A stretch of DNA of 64,000 bases, taken from NCBI GenBank assembly GCA_045806525.1, contig JBJMJD010000009.1, positions 7,687 to 71,686 of the forward strand, in the 5' to 3' direction. A program made the position numbers and the translations under genes. The notes beneath the pieces were generated by a model. That model was not told the origin of the DNA. It saw nothing but the letters and a program-made list of their open reading frames with translations, and did no database searches. Source of the DNA: JAICYJ01 sp045806525. GTDB taxonomy: Bacteria; Actinomycetota; Thermoleophilia; Gaiellales; JAICJC01. Positions 8,237-16,575 of the stretch are shown here, one piece after another (within the stretch, counting starts at the first letter, position 1; the number at the start of each line of letters is the position of its first letter).

Positions 8237-9408
8237 GCGCCCACCCCCGGCCGGCCGACGGGGAGCAGCTGTGGCGCATCCTGCGCCGGTATGAGGGGCC
8301 GCTGGGCGACGGGACGGAACCGGCCATCGTCTGGCAGCGGGCCGAGGGCGCCACCGTCTGGGACGCCGACGGACGCGCCTACACCGATCTCAGCTCCGGC
8401 TTCGGCGTGGCCGCCGTCGGGCACCGCAACCCACGGGTGGTGGCCGCCATCCACCGCCAGGCCGACCTGCTGCTGCACGGGCTCGGCGACCTGCACCCGA
8501 CCGACGTCCGCGCCCGGCTGGCGGAGCGGTTGGCGGGGCTGGCGCCCTTCGGGCTGACCCGGATGCTGTTCCAGCTGACCGGCGCCGGCGCGATCGAGCT
8601 GGCCCTCAAGACCGCACACCTGGCGACCGGCCGGCCGGTCGTGGTCGGGTTCGGCGGGGGCTATCACGGCACCGGTTTGGGGGCGCTCGCCCCGGGCGGC
8701 TGGCCCGAGTTCCGCGATCCCTTCCGGGAGTGGCTGGCGCCGGCCCGGATCGAGGACTACGGCGTGGTTCCGCAGCTGGACGCCTCGGTCGCGTGCATCG
8801 TGGTCGAGCCCATGCAGGGGCGTGGGGGAGTGGTCGAGCCGCCGCCCGGCTTCCTGGCCGGGCTGCGCGACGCCTGCGACCGGGCCGGCGCCCTGCTGGT
8901 GGTCGACGAGGTGTTCACCGGGCTCGGGCGCACCGGCACGATGTGGATGTGCCAGGCGCTGGACGTGCGGCCCGACCTGCTGGTGTGCGGCAAGGCGCTG
9001 GCCGGAGGGCTGCCGCTCTCAGCCTGCCTGGGCACGCCCGAGCTGATGGATCGGGCCTGGGCCGGGCACGGCGATATCGCGATCGACACCCATACCCATC
9101 TCGGCAGCCCTCTGTCGTGTGCGGCCGCGCTGGCGGTGCTGGACGAGATCGAATCGCAGGTGTTGCCCCAGCGGGCACTGGAGCTGGAGCTGGTGGTGCG
9201 CTCGGCCCTGCCCGAGGTGCGCGGGCGCGGGCTGGCGCTGGGCCTGCCCTGCGATGCGCCTGCGGCCTGCGGCCGGCTGCTGCGGCGCGGCGTGATCGCT
9301 GTGCCGGCTGGGCGAGACGCCGAGGTGCTCGAGATCAGCCCGCCGCTGACGATCGGCGAGCCGCAGCTGGTCGATGCGCTGGCGCTGGTCGCGGAGGCGG
9401 CCGCGTGA
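8233..9408 (+). CDS. Class III aminotransferase (PLP-dependent, ornithine/omega-type)
   Basis: A 391-residue fold-type I PLP enzyme. The motif LLVVDEVFTGLGRTGTMWM contains the cofactor-binding D225, and the Schiff-base lysine is K254 in CGKALAGGLPLSA. SSGFGVAAVGHRNP and GYHGTGLGA are the usual phosphate and substrate loop regions. Class III members transfer the omega-amino group of ornithine, GABA, lysine or related compounds to 2-oxoglutarate or pyruvate. The GTG start overlaps the proline dehydrogenase stop. An ornithine or GABA role would feed or share P5C with that enzyme, but specificity is inferred from context only. It overlaps the yhhQ-like gene by four bases. Confidence 0.87.
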   Translation: MSAHPRPADGEQLWRILRRYEGPLGDGTEPAIVWQRAEGATVWDADGRAYTDLSSGFGVAAVGHRNPRVVAAIHRQADLLLHGLGDLHPTDVRARLAERLAGLAPFGLTRMLFQLTGAGAIELALKTAHLATGRPVVVGFGGGYHGTGLGALAPGGWPEFRDPFREWLAPARIEDYGVVPQLDASVACIVVEPMQGRGGVVEPPPGFLAGLRDACDRAGALLVVDEVFTGLGRTGTMWMCQALDVRPDLLVCGKALAGGLPLSACLGTPELMDRAWAGHGDIAIDTHTHLGSPLSCAAALAVLDEIESQVLPQRALELELVVRSALPEVRGRGLALGLPCDAPAACGRLLRRGVIAVPAGRDAEVLEISPPLTIGEPQLVDALALVAEAAA

Positions 9409-10112
9409 CCGAGTCCGGCGGCAGCGCACCCATCTCGGCCCGCTACGTGACCGTGGCGTGCGTGTTCGTCACCTGCCTGATCCTGTCGAACATCCTGGCC
9501 GTCAAGCTGCTCGAGTTCCACGGACGCGTGCTGGATGCCGGCAACGTCGTGTTTCCGGTCAGCTACATCATCGGCGACGTGCTGACCGAGGTATGGGGCT
9601 TCCGCGCAGCCCGCCGCGTGATCTGGACCGGCTTTGGCTGCAACCTGCTGGCAGCGGTGGCGATCCAGGCCGCCATCCACCTGCCACCGGCCGGTTTCTG
9701 GGGTGACCAGAAGGCGTATGAGACGATCCTCGGCTTCTCCACGCGGCTGCTGGTTGCCTCGTTCTGCGCATTCCTGGTGGGCGAGTTCGTGAACTCGGCG
9801 ATCATGGCCAAGATGAAGGTGCTGACCGAGGGCCGCTGGCTGTGGACGCGCACCATCTCGTCCACCGTGGTCGCCGAGGCGCTGGACTCGACCGTGTTCG
9901 TCACCATCGCCTTCGCGGGCGCGGGCGTCCCGCTCTGGAACACGATCGTCACCAACTGGGGCTTCAAGACGGCGTACGAGATCCTGGCCACGCCGCTCAC
10001 CTACTGGGTGGTGGCCTACCTGAAGCGCACCGAAGGGGTGGACGTCTACGACCGCGACACGCCGCTGGTGCCGATCGAGTTCCACCGCCCCGCGCCCGCG
10101 GCGCAGCCCTGA
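9405..10112 (+). CDS. yhhQ: Queuosine precursor transporter (YhhQ/VUT family)
   Basis: A 235-residue inner membrane protein with about six hydrophobic segments. It has the family blocks SNILAVKLLEF, FPVSYIIGDVLTEVWGF, LVGEFVNSAIMAKMKVLTEG, RTISSTVVAEALDSTVFVTI and NWGFKTAYEILATPLTYWVV. YhhQ proteins take up 7-cyano-7-deazaguanine or related precursors for queuosine tRNA modification. The GTG start overlaps the aminotransferase stop (GTGA). It is last in a run of five coupled genes, whose metabolic link to it is not obvious. Confidence 0.9.
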   Translation: MTESGGSAPISARYVTVACVFVTCLILSNILAVKLLEFHGRVLDAGNVVFPVSYIIGDVLTEVWGFRAARRVIWTGFGCNLLAAVAIQAAIHLPPAGFWGDQKAYETILGFSTRLLVASFCAFLVGEFVNSAIMAKMKVLTEGRWLWTRTISSTVVAEALDSTVFVTIAFAGAGVPLWNTIVTNWGFKTAYEILATPLTYWVVAYLKRTEGVDVYDRDTPLVPIEFHRPAPAAQP

Positions 10113-10128
10113 CGGCGACCGGCCATCG

Positions 10129-10332
10129 TCAGTGCGCCGGCTCGGACCCCTTGCTGGTGCCCTGAGCCAGGCGATCGAGGTCGGCCAGGCGCTGCATGCC
10201 GTACTCGCGCACCGGGTCGCCGGCCGGCAGGCCGCTGATCAGCGCCGCCATCCGCTCCGCCAGCTGGTAGGCAAACTGCGGCGTGGCCGGGCCCCAGAGG
10301 GCGTCGATGTCGCGTTTGGTCGGTGCGCTCAT
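10129..10332 (-). CDS. Small hypothetical protein
   Basis: A 67-residue soluble, helical protein (MSAPTKRDIDALWGPATPQF and onward), with the pattern DIDxLWGPATPQFAYQLAERMAALISGL. It is divergent from the response regulator gene, and the intervening 157 bases hold the paired CTTCACC repeats. The acid/hydrophobic periodicity supports a real protein. No function is known to me. Confidence 0.6.
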   Translation of the reverse strand: MSAPTKRDIDALWGPATPQFAYQLAERMAALISGLPAGDPVREYGMQRLADLDRLAQGTSKGSEPAH

Positions 10333-10372
10333 GGCCGGCGGAGTCTAGATGACGGGCTTCTGGGGAATGCGT

Positions 10373-10390
10373 CTTCACCGAACCTTCACC
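10373..10390 (+). promoter_or_regulatory. Direct repeat CTTCACC x2 (PHO-box-like)
   Basis: CTTCACC occurs at 10373-10379 and 10384-10390, an exact 7-base direct repeat with an 11-base period. This is the arrangement bound by dimers of OmpR/PhoB-type response regulators; actinobacterial PhoP boxes are GTTCACC-type repeats at the same period. It lies about 100 bases upstream of the response regulator gene, so autoregulation is likely. The resemblance is seen; the binding protein is inferred. Confidence 0.5.
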
Positions 10391-10489
10391 CGATCGACAC
10401 CGCGGCGCGACCCATACACCGACCGTGCGGGGCCACACTGCGTCGATGATCGGCAACCGTGCCAGTTGTGGGTTCGAGGCCGAGAGCCC

Positions 10490-11200
10490 ATGCCCCGCGT
10501 TCTGATCGTCGAGGACGACTCGCTGATCGCGAACGCGATGGCAACCCATCTCCGCCATGCGGGGATGGACGTCGAGTGGTCGGACCGCGGCGACCGCGCC
10601 ATGAAGAAGCTGCGATTCGAGCGGCCCGACGTGGCCATCATCGATCTGATGTTGCCGGGGATGGACGGCTGGCGCATGATCGAGGCGCTGCGTGCCGATG
10701 GCATCGGGATACCGCTGATCGTGGTCAGCGCCCGGGGCACCGAGCAGGACAAGGTGCACGCGCTCGGGATCGGCGGCGATGACTACCTCGCCAAGCCGTT
10801 CGGCATGGGTGAGCTTGTCGCGCGTGTCAAGGCCGCGGTCAGGCGGGCGGGCGCGTTTTCGAGCGATGGGGGACGCTCGAGGGTGGAGGTACCGGGGCTG
10901 ATCGTCGACCCGGACCTCCACCGCGCCCTCATCGATGGCCGCGATGCCGAGCTGACCCGCACCGAGTTCCGGCTGCTCTCGGTGCTGGCGTCCGAGCAGG
11001 GCCGCGTGATGACGCGCGACCAGCTGCAGCAGCGGGTCTGGGGCACGCCCTACCGGCCGCGCGACCGCTCCGTCGACGTGTGCGTGCGCAAGCTGCGCGA
11101 GAAGCTCGACCAGCGCTCGGGCACGCATAGCTACATCCACACCCACTACGGCGTCGGCTACCGCTTCGACGCCGAGCCGCTGGCCGTCGCCCCAACGTAG
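10490..11200 (+). CDS. OmpR/PhoB-family response regulator (orphan)
   Basis: A 236-residue two-domain regulator. The receiver domain (1-120) has acidic pocket D9/D10, phospho-acceptor D52 (IIDLMLPGMDGW) and K102 (YLAKPFG). The winged-helix DNA-binding domain (about 135-228) carries ELTRTEFRLLSVLASEQGRV, RSVDVCVRKLREKL and YGVGYRF. The ATG at 10490 begins exactly at the receiver domain, so the longer reading upstream is not used. No histidine kinase gene is adjacent, so the partner kinase is elsewhere. The CTTCACC direct repeats upstream suggest self-control and possible PhoP-like function. Confidence 0.93.
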   Translation: MPRVLIVEDDSLIANAMATHLRHAGMDVEWSDRGDRAMKKLRFERPDVAIIDLMLPGMDGWRMIEALRADGIGIPLIVVSARGTEQDKVHALGIGGDDYLAKPFGMGELVARVKAAVRRAGAFSSDGGRSRVEVPGLIVDPDLHRALIDGRDAELTRTEFRLLSVLASEQGRVMTRDQLQQRVWGTPYRPRDRSVDVCVRKLREKLDQRSGTHSYIHTHYGVGYRFDAEPLAVAPT

Positions 11201-11206
11201 ACGTAC

Positions 11207-12406
11207 CTAGCCCGCCGCGGCCTGCTGCGCCCGGTTGGTGATCACCTCTCCGGACTCGAGGTCGAAGAAGTGGAATCGGTCGGTCGCGATCGCCAGCTCC
11301 ACCTCGTCGCCCGCGCGCGCCGGGCAGCGGGCGTTGACGCGGGCCGTGCAGATCGTCTCGTTGGCGTCGGCCACCAGCGGCACCACGGTGCTGTCGGCGG
11401 CGTCCGGCTCCGCCGCCGCGCGCACCGCCTCGGTGGCCACCGGGGCGATGTCGAGGCGGAAGATGACGTTGATCTCGGAGCCCAGCTCCTCGACCACGTC
11501 TGCCCGCACGTGCAGGGTGGGAGAGCCCTCGTCCCGCCCCAGTGCGGCGTCCTCGAAGTCGGCCGGACGCAGGCCCAGCACCAGTGAGCGGCCCTCGTAG
11601 GCGCGCAGATCGATGCCGTCGGGAACCGGCAGCCGGTGCTCGGCGAAGGCCAGCTCGCCGCCGTGCACGGTGGCCTCGATCAGGTTCATCGACGGCGATC
11701 CGATGAACGCCGCCACGAACAGGTTGGCGGGCTCGCGGTAGAGCGTCTGGGGCGTGTCCAGCTGCTGGACGACGCCGTCCTTCATCACCGCCACACGGTC
11801 GCCCAGCGTCATTGCCTCGACCTGGTCGTGGGTGACGTAGATGGTGGTGGTGTGCAGGGTGTCGCGCAGGCGTGCCAGCTCAGCCCGCATCTGCACCCGC
11901 AGCTTGGCGTCGAGGTTCGAGAGCGGCTCGTCCATCAGAAACGCCTGCGGCTCGCGCACCATGGCACGGCCCATGGCGACGCGCTGCCGCTGGCCGCCCG
12001 AGAGCTGTGCCGGCTTTCGGCCGAGCAGCGTGTCAAGACCCAGCACCTGTGCCACCTCATCCACCTTTGCCTTGCGATCGGCCTTGGGCGCGCCGCGCAG
12101 CTTCAGGCCCAGGCCGAGGTTCTGCTCGACCGTCATGTGCGGGTAGAGCGCGTAGTTCTGGAACACCATGGCGATGTCGCGGTCGCGCGGGGACATGTCG
12201 GTCACGATGCTGTCCCCGATCACGACCTCGCCGGTCGAGAGCTCCTCCAGCCCTGCGATGATCCGAAGCAGCGTCGACTTGCCGCAGCCGGACGGGCCTA
12301 CGAGCACCATGAACTCGCCGTCCGCGACCTCCAGGCTGACGTGGTCGACCGCGACCACCTCGGACCCGAACACCTTCGTCACCTCGTCCAGCAGGATCCG
12401 CGCCAC
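11207..12406 (-). CDS. Sugar ABC transporter ATP-binding protein (UgpC/MsmK/MalK type)
   Basis: A 399-residue ATPase. Walker A is GPSGCGKST (37-45), the Q-loop is in FQNYALYPHMTVEQN, the signature is LSGGQRQRVAMGRAM and Walker B is AFLMDEPLSNLDAKLR. The switch histidine lies in YVTHDQVEAM. The C-terminal 150 residues form the OB/TOBE regulatory domain of carbohydrate importers. Such ATPases often serve several sugar systems; the separate binding protein and permease genes at 19.1-22.4 kb lack their own ATPase, so this is probably their partner. The GTG start touches the stop of the kinase gene upstream. It is last in the minus-strand operon SIS-deacetylase-kinase-ATPase. Confidence 0.94.
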   Translation of the reverse strand: MARILLDEVTKVFGSEVVAVDHVSLEVADGEFMVLVGPSGCGKSTLLRIIAGLEELSTGEVVIGDSIVTDMSPRDRDIAMVFQNYALYPHMTVEQNLGLGLKLRGAPKADRKAKVDEVAQVLGLDTLLGRKPAQLSGGQRQRVAMGRAMVREPQAFLMDEPLSNLDAKLRVQMRAELARLRDTLHTTTIYVTHDQVEAMTLGDRVAVMKDGVVQQLDTPQTLYREPANLFVAAFIGSPSMNLIEATVHGGELAFAEHRLPVPDGIDLRAYEGRSLVLGLRPADFEDAALGRDEGSPTLHVRADVVEELGSEINVIFRLDIAPVATEAVRAAAEPDAADSTVVPLVADANETICTARVNARCPARAGDEVELAIATDRFHFFDLESGEVITNRAQQAAAG

Positions 12407-13419
12407 TACCGCTCCCTTCCAGGGGATGTCAGCCGATCGTGCGTCACCGCCGCGCGCAGCTCGGCATATGCTCGCCGCCCGGCCCCGATCTCGTCAAGGC
12501 CGAGGAAGGCGGCGCCCAGCACCGGCGGGGCGTCCAGCACGCTCACACGGGCGTCGGCGGCGACCGCCTTCACGCCCTGCTCGATGTGCCCGAGCAGCCG
12601 AGGGTCGCGCCCCCGCGCCACGCCGCCGCCGAGCACCACGTCGCTGTCGCGGCGGGTCATGGCCAGGCGGCGCAGGGCCGAGACCACCATCGCCACGATC
12701 TCGTCGGCCAGGCGGTCGACGATGTCCTGGGCGGCCGTATCACCGGACCCGGAGCTGGACAGCACCAGACGCGGCAGCTCCGTGAGGCTGTGCTGGTCGA
12801 TCGTTCCCAGGTAGATGGCCTCCATCAACTGGTGGGGTGTGCGCAGGCCGAAGTGGGCCGGCACCGACTGCTCGAGCGAGGTCCTCGGCCCGCGGCCGTC
12901 GCGTCCGCGGATGGCCGCGCGCAGCGCCTGCAGGCCGATCCAGTCGCCACCGCCGCCGTCGCCGGAGATCTCGCCGATGGCGGCGTAGCGGACGATCTTG
13001 CCGGTGGGGGAGACGGCACAGCAGTTGAGGCCGGTGCCGCAGACGACCCCGACGCCCCACGACCGCTCGGTGCCGGCGCGGAGCACGGCGAATGTGTCGT
13101 TGCGCAGGACGACCCGCTCAGCCCAGCGGCGCGCGTGCAGGCTGCGGCTCAGGCGCCGGTCGTCCACCGGCAGATCGGCGCCGGCCAGGCAGAGCACGGC
13201 GGCATCGGCGATCGGGCCCGGGCCGGGCGTGATGCCGGCGCTGCGGCAGGCGCGGGCCACCGTCGCGTCGAGTCGGGCGAAGGATCCGTCGTGGTCATGC
13301 GGCGCGAAGCTGGCGCCGCGCCCACGGGCGGCGCCAAGCACGCGCCCTCCGCGGCTGAGCAGCACCGCATCCAGCTTCGAGTTGCCGCCGTCCACGGCCA
13401 GCACCGCCGGTCTAGCCAA
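12406..13419 (-). CDS. BadF/BadG/BcrA/BcrD-type ATPase, probable N-acetylhexosamine kinase
   Basis: A 337-residue ASKHA-fold kinase. It has the phosphate-1 loop LAVDGGNSKLDAVLL and the phosphate-2 region WGVGVVCGTGLNC. The EISGDGGGGDWIG loop and C-terminal VVLGGGVARGRDP adenosine motif are also present. Eukaryotic-type N-acetylglucosamine kinases and bacterial amino-sugar kinases of this family phosphorylate the free sugar. The start is an uncommon TTG at 13419. It overlaps the deacetylase stop upstream and the ABC ATPase start downstream. A second family member is encoded at 23367, so the island holds two paralogous kinases for possibly different sugars. Confidence 0.82.
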   Translation of the reverse strand: MARPAVLAVDGGNSKLDAVLLSRGGRVLGAARGRGASFAPHDHDGSFARLDATVARACRSAGITPGPGPIADAAVLCLAGADLPVDDRRLSRSLHARRWAERVVLRNDTFAVLRAGTERSWGVGVVCGTGLNCCAVSPTGKIVRYAAIGEISGDGGGGDWIGLQALRAAIRGRDGRGPRTSLEQSVPAHFGLRTPHQLMEAIYLGTIDQHSLTELPRLVLSSSGSGDTAAQDIVDRLADEIVAMVVSALRRLAMTRRDSDVVLGGGVARGRDPRLLGHIEQGVKAVAADARVSVLDAPPVLGAAFLGLDEIGAGRRAYAELRAAVTHDRLTSPGRER

Positions 13420-14008
13420 GCTGCTCCACCCCCACGATCTCGGCGCCGGCTCGGCGCAGGCGTTCGAGCAGCTCGGGCAGGGCTGCGGCGGTCACGTCCG
13501 GCCAGCTGTGCATGAGCGCGATGCCGCCGTCGCCCTCGCGGTCATGGCCGTCGAGCACGCGCTCGACCAGGTCGGCGGTGGTGCGGACCGGCTCCCAGTC
13601 GAAGGAATCGATCGTCCAGCTGACGTGCCGGTAGCCGGCCCGCTCGATGGCGGCCAGCACGCGCGGGTCGTCCTGGCCCTGGCCGTAGGGGCAGCGGAAC
13701 CACGGTCGCGGGCTAACGCCGCCGGCCTGCTCGATCATCTCCTCGGCCTCGCTCAGGGAGGCGGCGATGCCGGCGTCGGTCAGCATGTCCATGGGGGCGT
13801 GGGACTTGGAGTGGTTGCCGATCGTGTGGCCGTCCTCGGCGATCCGCCGCGCCATGACCGGGTTGGAGCTCGCCCAGCGGCCCTGGATGAAGAAGGTGGC
13901 GCGCGCGCCCGCGGCGCCCAGCGCGTCCAGCATCGCCGGCAGGTTGTCCGGGGTGCACGGGAAGTCGGGGTGCTCGGTGTCGATCGTGAGGGCGATGCGT
14001 GCGCTCAT
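13412..14008 (-). CDS. Polysaccharide deacetylase (NodB homology, CE4-like)
   Basis: A 198-residue NodB-fold protein without a signal peptide, so probably cytoplasmic. Motif 1 is LTIDTEHPD, an atypical form of the TFDDG motif. Motif 2 is NHSKSHAP (metal histidines), motif 3 RCPYGQG, and motif 5 IALMHSWPDVT. The family removes N- or O-acetyl groups from oligosaccharides. Between a SIS isomerase and a sugar kinase it may deacetylate imported N-acetylated sugars. ATGA coupling joins it to the SIS gene upstream. The altered motif 1 keeps the acidic residues but makes activity less certain. Confidence 0.83.
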   Translation of the reverse strand: MSARIALTIDTEHPDFPCTPDNLPAMLDALGAAGARATFFIQGRWASSNPVMARRIAEDGHTIGNHSKSHAPMDMLTDAGIAASLSEAEEMIEQAGGVSPRPWFRCPYGQGQDDPRVLAAIERAGYRHVSWTIDSFDWEPVRTTADLVERVLDGHDREGDGGIALMHSWPDVTAAALPELLERLRRAGAEIVGVEQLG

Positions 14009-15036
14009 TCGCGGGTGGTCACCTTCCCTGCGATGGCGAACTCGCCGGGAGTCAGGCCGCGGCAGCGCGCCAGGCGCCAGGCCAGCAGCTGGGCCGGAAC
14101 GGTGGCGACCGCTGCCGCCAGGCCACCGCTGAGCGGGCCCACCGAGATCGCCTCGGTACCCTCCGGGCAGTCGCCGTCCTGGCTGACGACGAGCACGGCC
14201 GCCCCGGCACCGGCCAGCTCGCCGGCCAGCTTCAGCTCGAGCGTGCGCGTGCCGGGCTCGGTTGCGATCACCATCACGGCCAGGTGAGGGCCGGCCAGCT
14301 CGAGCGGGCCGTGGCGGAACTGGGCCGCCTGCATCGACTCGGCCGGGAAGCGGGCCGCCTCCTTCAGCGTCAGCGCGCCCATCTCGGCGGCGGCGCGGGC
14401 CGAGCCGCGGCCAACCAGGGCCAGCGTGGGGCGGCCGTCGATCCAGGAGCTGAGGTGGTCGGCGGCCGCGTCCGGCTCGGCCACCAGGCGCTCCATCTCG
14501 AGGGCGGCGCGCTCCAGCGGCGGGTTACCGGTGAGCGCCTCGAGCACGGCCATGGCACCGGCGAAGGTCATGGTTGAGGGGCCGAACTCCTCGCCGGCGC
14601 AGGTGTCGAGCGCGATGTCGGCGGCGGCGGCGACGGTGTTGGCGGAGCCGTTGGTGACGGCGGCGATGGTGGGACGGGCGCCGGCCGGGAGCCTGTCGAT
14701 GAGGCGGACAAGCTCGGCGCTCTCGCCGGACTGGCTGACACAGACGAGCAGCGAATCCGGCTGCAGCAGGGGCATGCGGAAGTGCAGCAGCTCGGCCGTG
14801 TCCAGCATCGAGCAGGGCCGGCCCTGCCCGGCGAGGGCGGTGACGACCGGATAGCACGCATCGTAGGAGCTGCCCATGCCGGTGAACAGGATCGACCGCG
14901 ATGACGCGACGGCGTCGCGCAGGCGGGCGAGCTGCTCGGACTGTCTGACCAACCCCCGGCCGGCCCGGCGGAGCGCCTCGGGCTGCTCCGCGATCTCGGC
15001 CACGAATCTGTCAGGAAACTTTCCTAACGATTTCAT
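14005..15036 (-). CDS. Double-SIS-domain sugar isomerase/deaminase (GlmS/AgaS-like)
   Basis: A 343-residue protein with two SIS domains and no glutaminase domain. The first has ILFTGMGSSYDACYP and CVSQSGESAELVRLI, and the second has ALVGRGSARAAAEMGALTLK and FRHGPLELAG. Relatives isomerise or deaminate amino-sugar phosphates (GlcN6P or fructosamine-6P type). ATG 15036 is used; the first 11 residues, which overlap the ROK-type operator, are poorly family-like, so a GTG at 15003 is an alternative start that leaves the operator upstream. It is the first gene of the minus operon and divergent from the GH4 gene. It is probably controlled by the ROK repressor. Confidence 0.86.
   Translation of the reverse strand: MKSLGKFPDRFVAEIAEQPEALRRAGRGLVRQSEQLARLRDAVASSRSILFTGMGSSYDACYPVVTALAGQGRPCSMLDTAELLHFRMPLLQPDSLLVCVSQSGESAELVRLIDRLPAGARPTIAAVTNGSANTVAAAADIALDTCAGEEFGPSTMTFAGAMAVLEALTGNPPLERAALEMERLVAEPDAAADHLSSWIDGRPTLALVGRGSARAAAEMGALTLKEAARFPAESMQAAQFRHGPLELAGPHLAVMVIATEPGTRTLELKLAGELAGAGAAVLVVSQDGDCPEGTEAISVGPLSGGLAAAVATVPAQLLAWRLARCRGLTPGEFAIAGKVTTRE
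15010..15028. promoter_or_regulatory. Predicted ROK-repressor operator 1
   Basis: GTCAGGAAACTTTCCTAAC is a near-perfect dyad (core AGGAAA-C-TTTCCT perfect). It matches the site at 17873-17891 in 16 of 19 positions. It lies immediately downstream of the probable start of the SIS operon and about 40-60 bases upstream of the GH4 start, so one bound dimer could block one promoter and affect the other. The match between two sites in one island is seen directly; ROK binding is inferred from the second site lying at the ROK gene's promoter. Confidence 0.65.
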
Positions 15037-15069
15037 TCCGCGGCCAGGATACCGTAGGATGAGGCCGTC
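15037..15069. promoter_or_regulatory. Overlapping divergent promoters of the SIS operon and GH4 gene
   Basis: On the minus strand TTCACG (15074-15069), 17 bases, then TATCCT (15051-15046) point to a start about 9 bases before the SIS ATG. On the plus strand TAGGAT (15055-15060) lies 9 bases before the GH4 GTG. Both would give near-leaderless mRNAs. No strong ribosome site is visible for either gene. The hexamers are weak individually, but their geometry is consistent. Confidence 0.4.
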
Positions 15070-16332
15070 GTGAAGGTTGCAGTCATCGGTGGAGGTAGCA
15101 CGTACACGCCCGAGTTGGTGGAGGGCTTCGGCCTGCGCCGCGACGTGCTGCCGGTGGACGAGCTGGTGCTGCACGACATCGACCAGGAGCGGCTGGACAT
15201 CGTCGGCGGGCTGGCCGGCCGGATTCTCGAGAAGCTGGAGTTCCCTGGGCGGCTGACGCTGACCACCGACCGGGAACAGGCCGTCGAGGGTGCCAGCTTC
15301 GTGCTGGTGCAGCTGCGGGTGGGCGGCCTGCGGGCGCGGCTGGGGGACGAGACGATCCCCGCCAGGTTCGGGCTGATCGGCCAGGAGACGACGGGTCCGG
15401 GCGGCTTCGCGAAGGCGCTGCGCACGGTGCCGGTGGTGCTCGGGATCGCCGAGGACACGGCCCGGCTGGGCGCCGAGGGCGCATGGCTGCTCGACTTCAC
15501 GAACCCCGCGGGGCTGGTCACGCAGGCGCTGTCCGACGCGGGACACCGCGCGATCGGGCTCTGCAACATCCCGATCGGGTTCCAGCGGATGCTGGCCAAG
15601 CAGCTGGGAGTGGAGCCGGCCCAGGTGCAGCTCGAGCACGTCGGGCTGAACCACCTGTCGTGGGAGCGCAAGGTGGTGGTGGACGGCGTCGACCGGCTGC
15701 CCGACCTGATCAAGACCTATGCCGACCAGCTGGGGGAGGAGGTCGATCTGCCCGGTGACCTGGTGCGTTTGACGCGGTCGATCCCCTCGTACTACCTGCG
15801 CTACTTCTATCTGACGGGCGAGGTGCTCGAGAAGCAGGCCGGCGCGCGCTCGCGAGCCGACGAGGTGATGCAGATCGAGCGAGAGCTGCTGGAGATGTAC
15901 CGCGACCCGGCGCTGGACGTGAAGCCGAAGCTGCTCGAGCAGCGGGGCGGTGCCTTCTACTCGGAGGCGGCGGCGATGCTGGTGGAGTCGCTGTACACGG
16001 ATCGCGGCGACGTGCAGGTGGTGAACGTGCGCAACGCCGGGGCGATCCCGAACGTCGATGCGGACGCGGTGGTGGAGGTGGCGTGCCGGATCAGCGCGTC
16101 GGGAGCAGAGCCGCTCCCGGTCGACCCGCTGGCGCCGGAGATGCTGGGGCTGGTCGAGCAGGTGAAGGCCTACGAGCGGCTGACCGTGGCGGCGGCGATC
16201 AGCGGCGACCGCGAGCTGGCCCTGAAGGCGCTGATGGCCAACCCGCTGTCGTCGGACTACCGGGTGGCGGTGCCGCTGCTGGACGCGCTGCTCGAGGGCA
16301 ACCGCGAGCACCTGCCGCGCTTCTTCGGCTGA
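15070..16332 (+). CDS. Glycoside hydrolase family 4, 6-phospho-beta-glucosidase-like
   Basis: A 420-residue NAD- and Mn-dependent glycosidase. It has the Rossmann start VAVIGGGSTYTPELVEG, the IGQETTGPGGFAKALRT block, LDFTNPAG (142-148), metal ligand C165 (GLCNIPIG) and H195 (GLNHLSW). GH4 enzymes open (phospho)glycosides by oxidation at C3 and elimination rather than by acid/base hydrolysis. No PTS genes are nearby and import is by ABC transporter, so the substrate may be phosphorylated by the cluster kinases or may be unphosphorylated. The GTG start at 15070 begins the Rossmann strand with no extra residues. It is divergent from the SIS operon and shares the operator region. Confidence 0.92.
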   Translation: MKVAVIGGGSTYTPELVEGFGLRRDVLPVDELVLHDIDQERLDIVGGLAGRILEKLEFPGRLTLTTDREQAVEGASFVLVQLRVGGLRARLGDETIPARFGLIGQETTGPGGFAKALRTVPVVLGIAEDTARLGAEGAWLLDFTNPAGLVTQALSDAGHRAIGLCNIPIGFQRMLAKQLGVEPAQVQLEHVGLNHLSWERKVVVDGVDRLPDLIKTYADQLGEEVDLPGDLVRLTRSIPSYYLRYFYLTGEVLEKQAGARSRADEVMQIERELLEMYRDPALDVKPKLLEQRGGAFYSEAAAMLVESLYTDRGDVQVVNVRNAGAIPNVDADAVVEVACRISASGAEPLPVDPLAPEMLGLVEQVKAYERLTVAAAISGDRELALKALMANPLSSDYRVAVPLLDALLEGNREHLPRFFG

Positions 16333-16575
16333 CGGCCTTGCACGCGGCCGCCGTGACGCCCGCGTGAGCAGGTCGTCACGCCTCGCCAACTGCAAAGGGC
16401 TCAGAGCCCGACTCGGGCCGGGTGATGCCCTCGTGACGAGGCCGGCACACCTGTAACGGCCGGTGTGACGCGGGTTTCGCATGGTTACCTCGAGCGCCCG
16501 ATTATTGGAGTCAAACACCGACTCGGCCCCCGGCGAGGGTTCGCCGCACGATCGGCACGGGCCGTTGCGCGGGAG
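16333..16575. other. Intergenic region between convergent genes, with several short dyads
   Basis: This 243-base gap separates the GH4 stop and the DegT stop. It holds several short inverted repeats: CGTGACG with CGTCACG 15 bases apart, GGGCT-CAG-AGCCC, and CCTCGT-G-ACGAGG. GTGACG recurs repeatedly. None is followed by a T-run, so I cannot call a terminator with confidence. No convincing coding sequence is seen. Confidence 0.4.

Noticed and set aside
16333..16575. Possible small RNA or terminator between GH4 and DegT
   Set aside because: Several short dyads are present but none has a T-run, and no promoter points into the gap.
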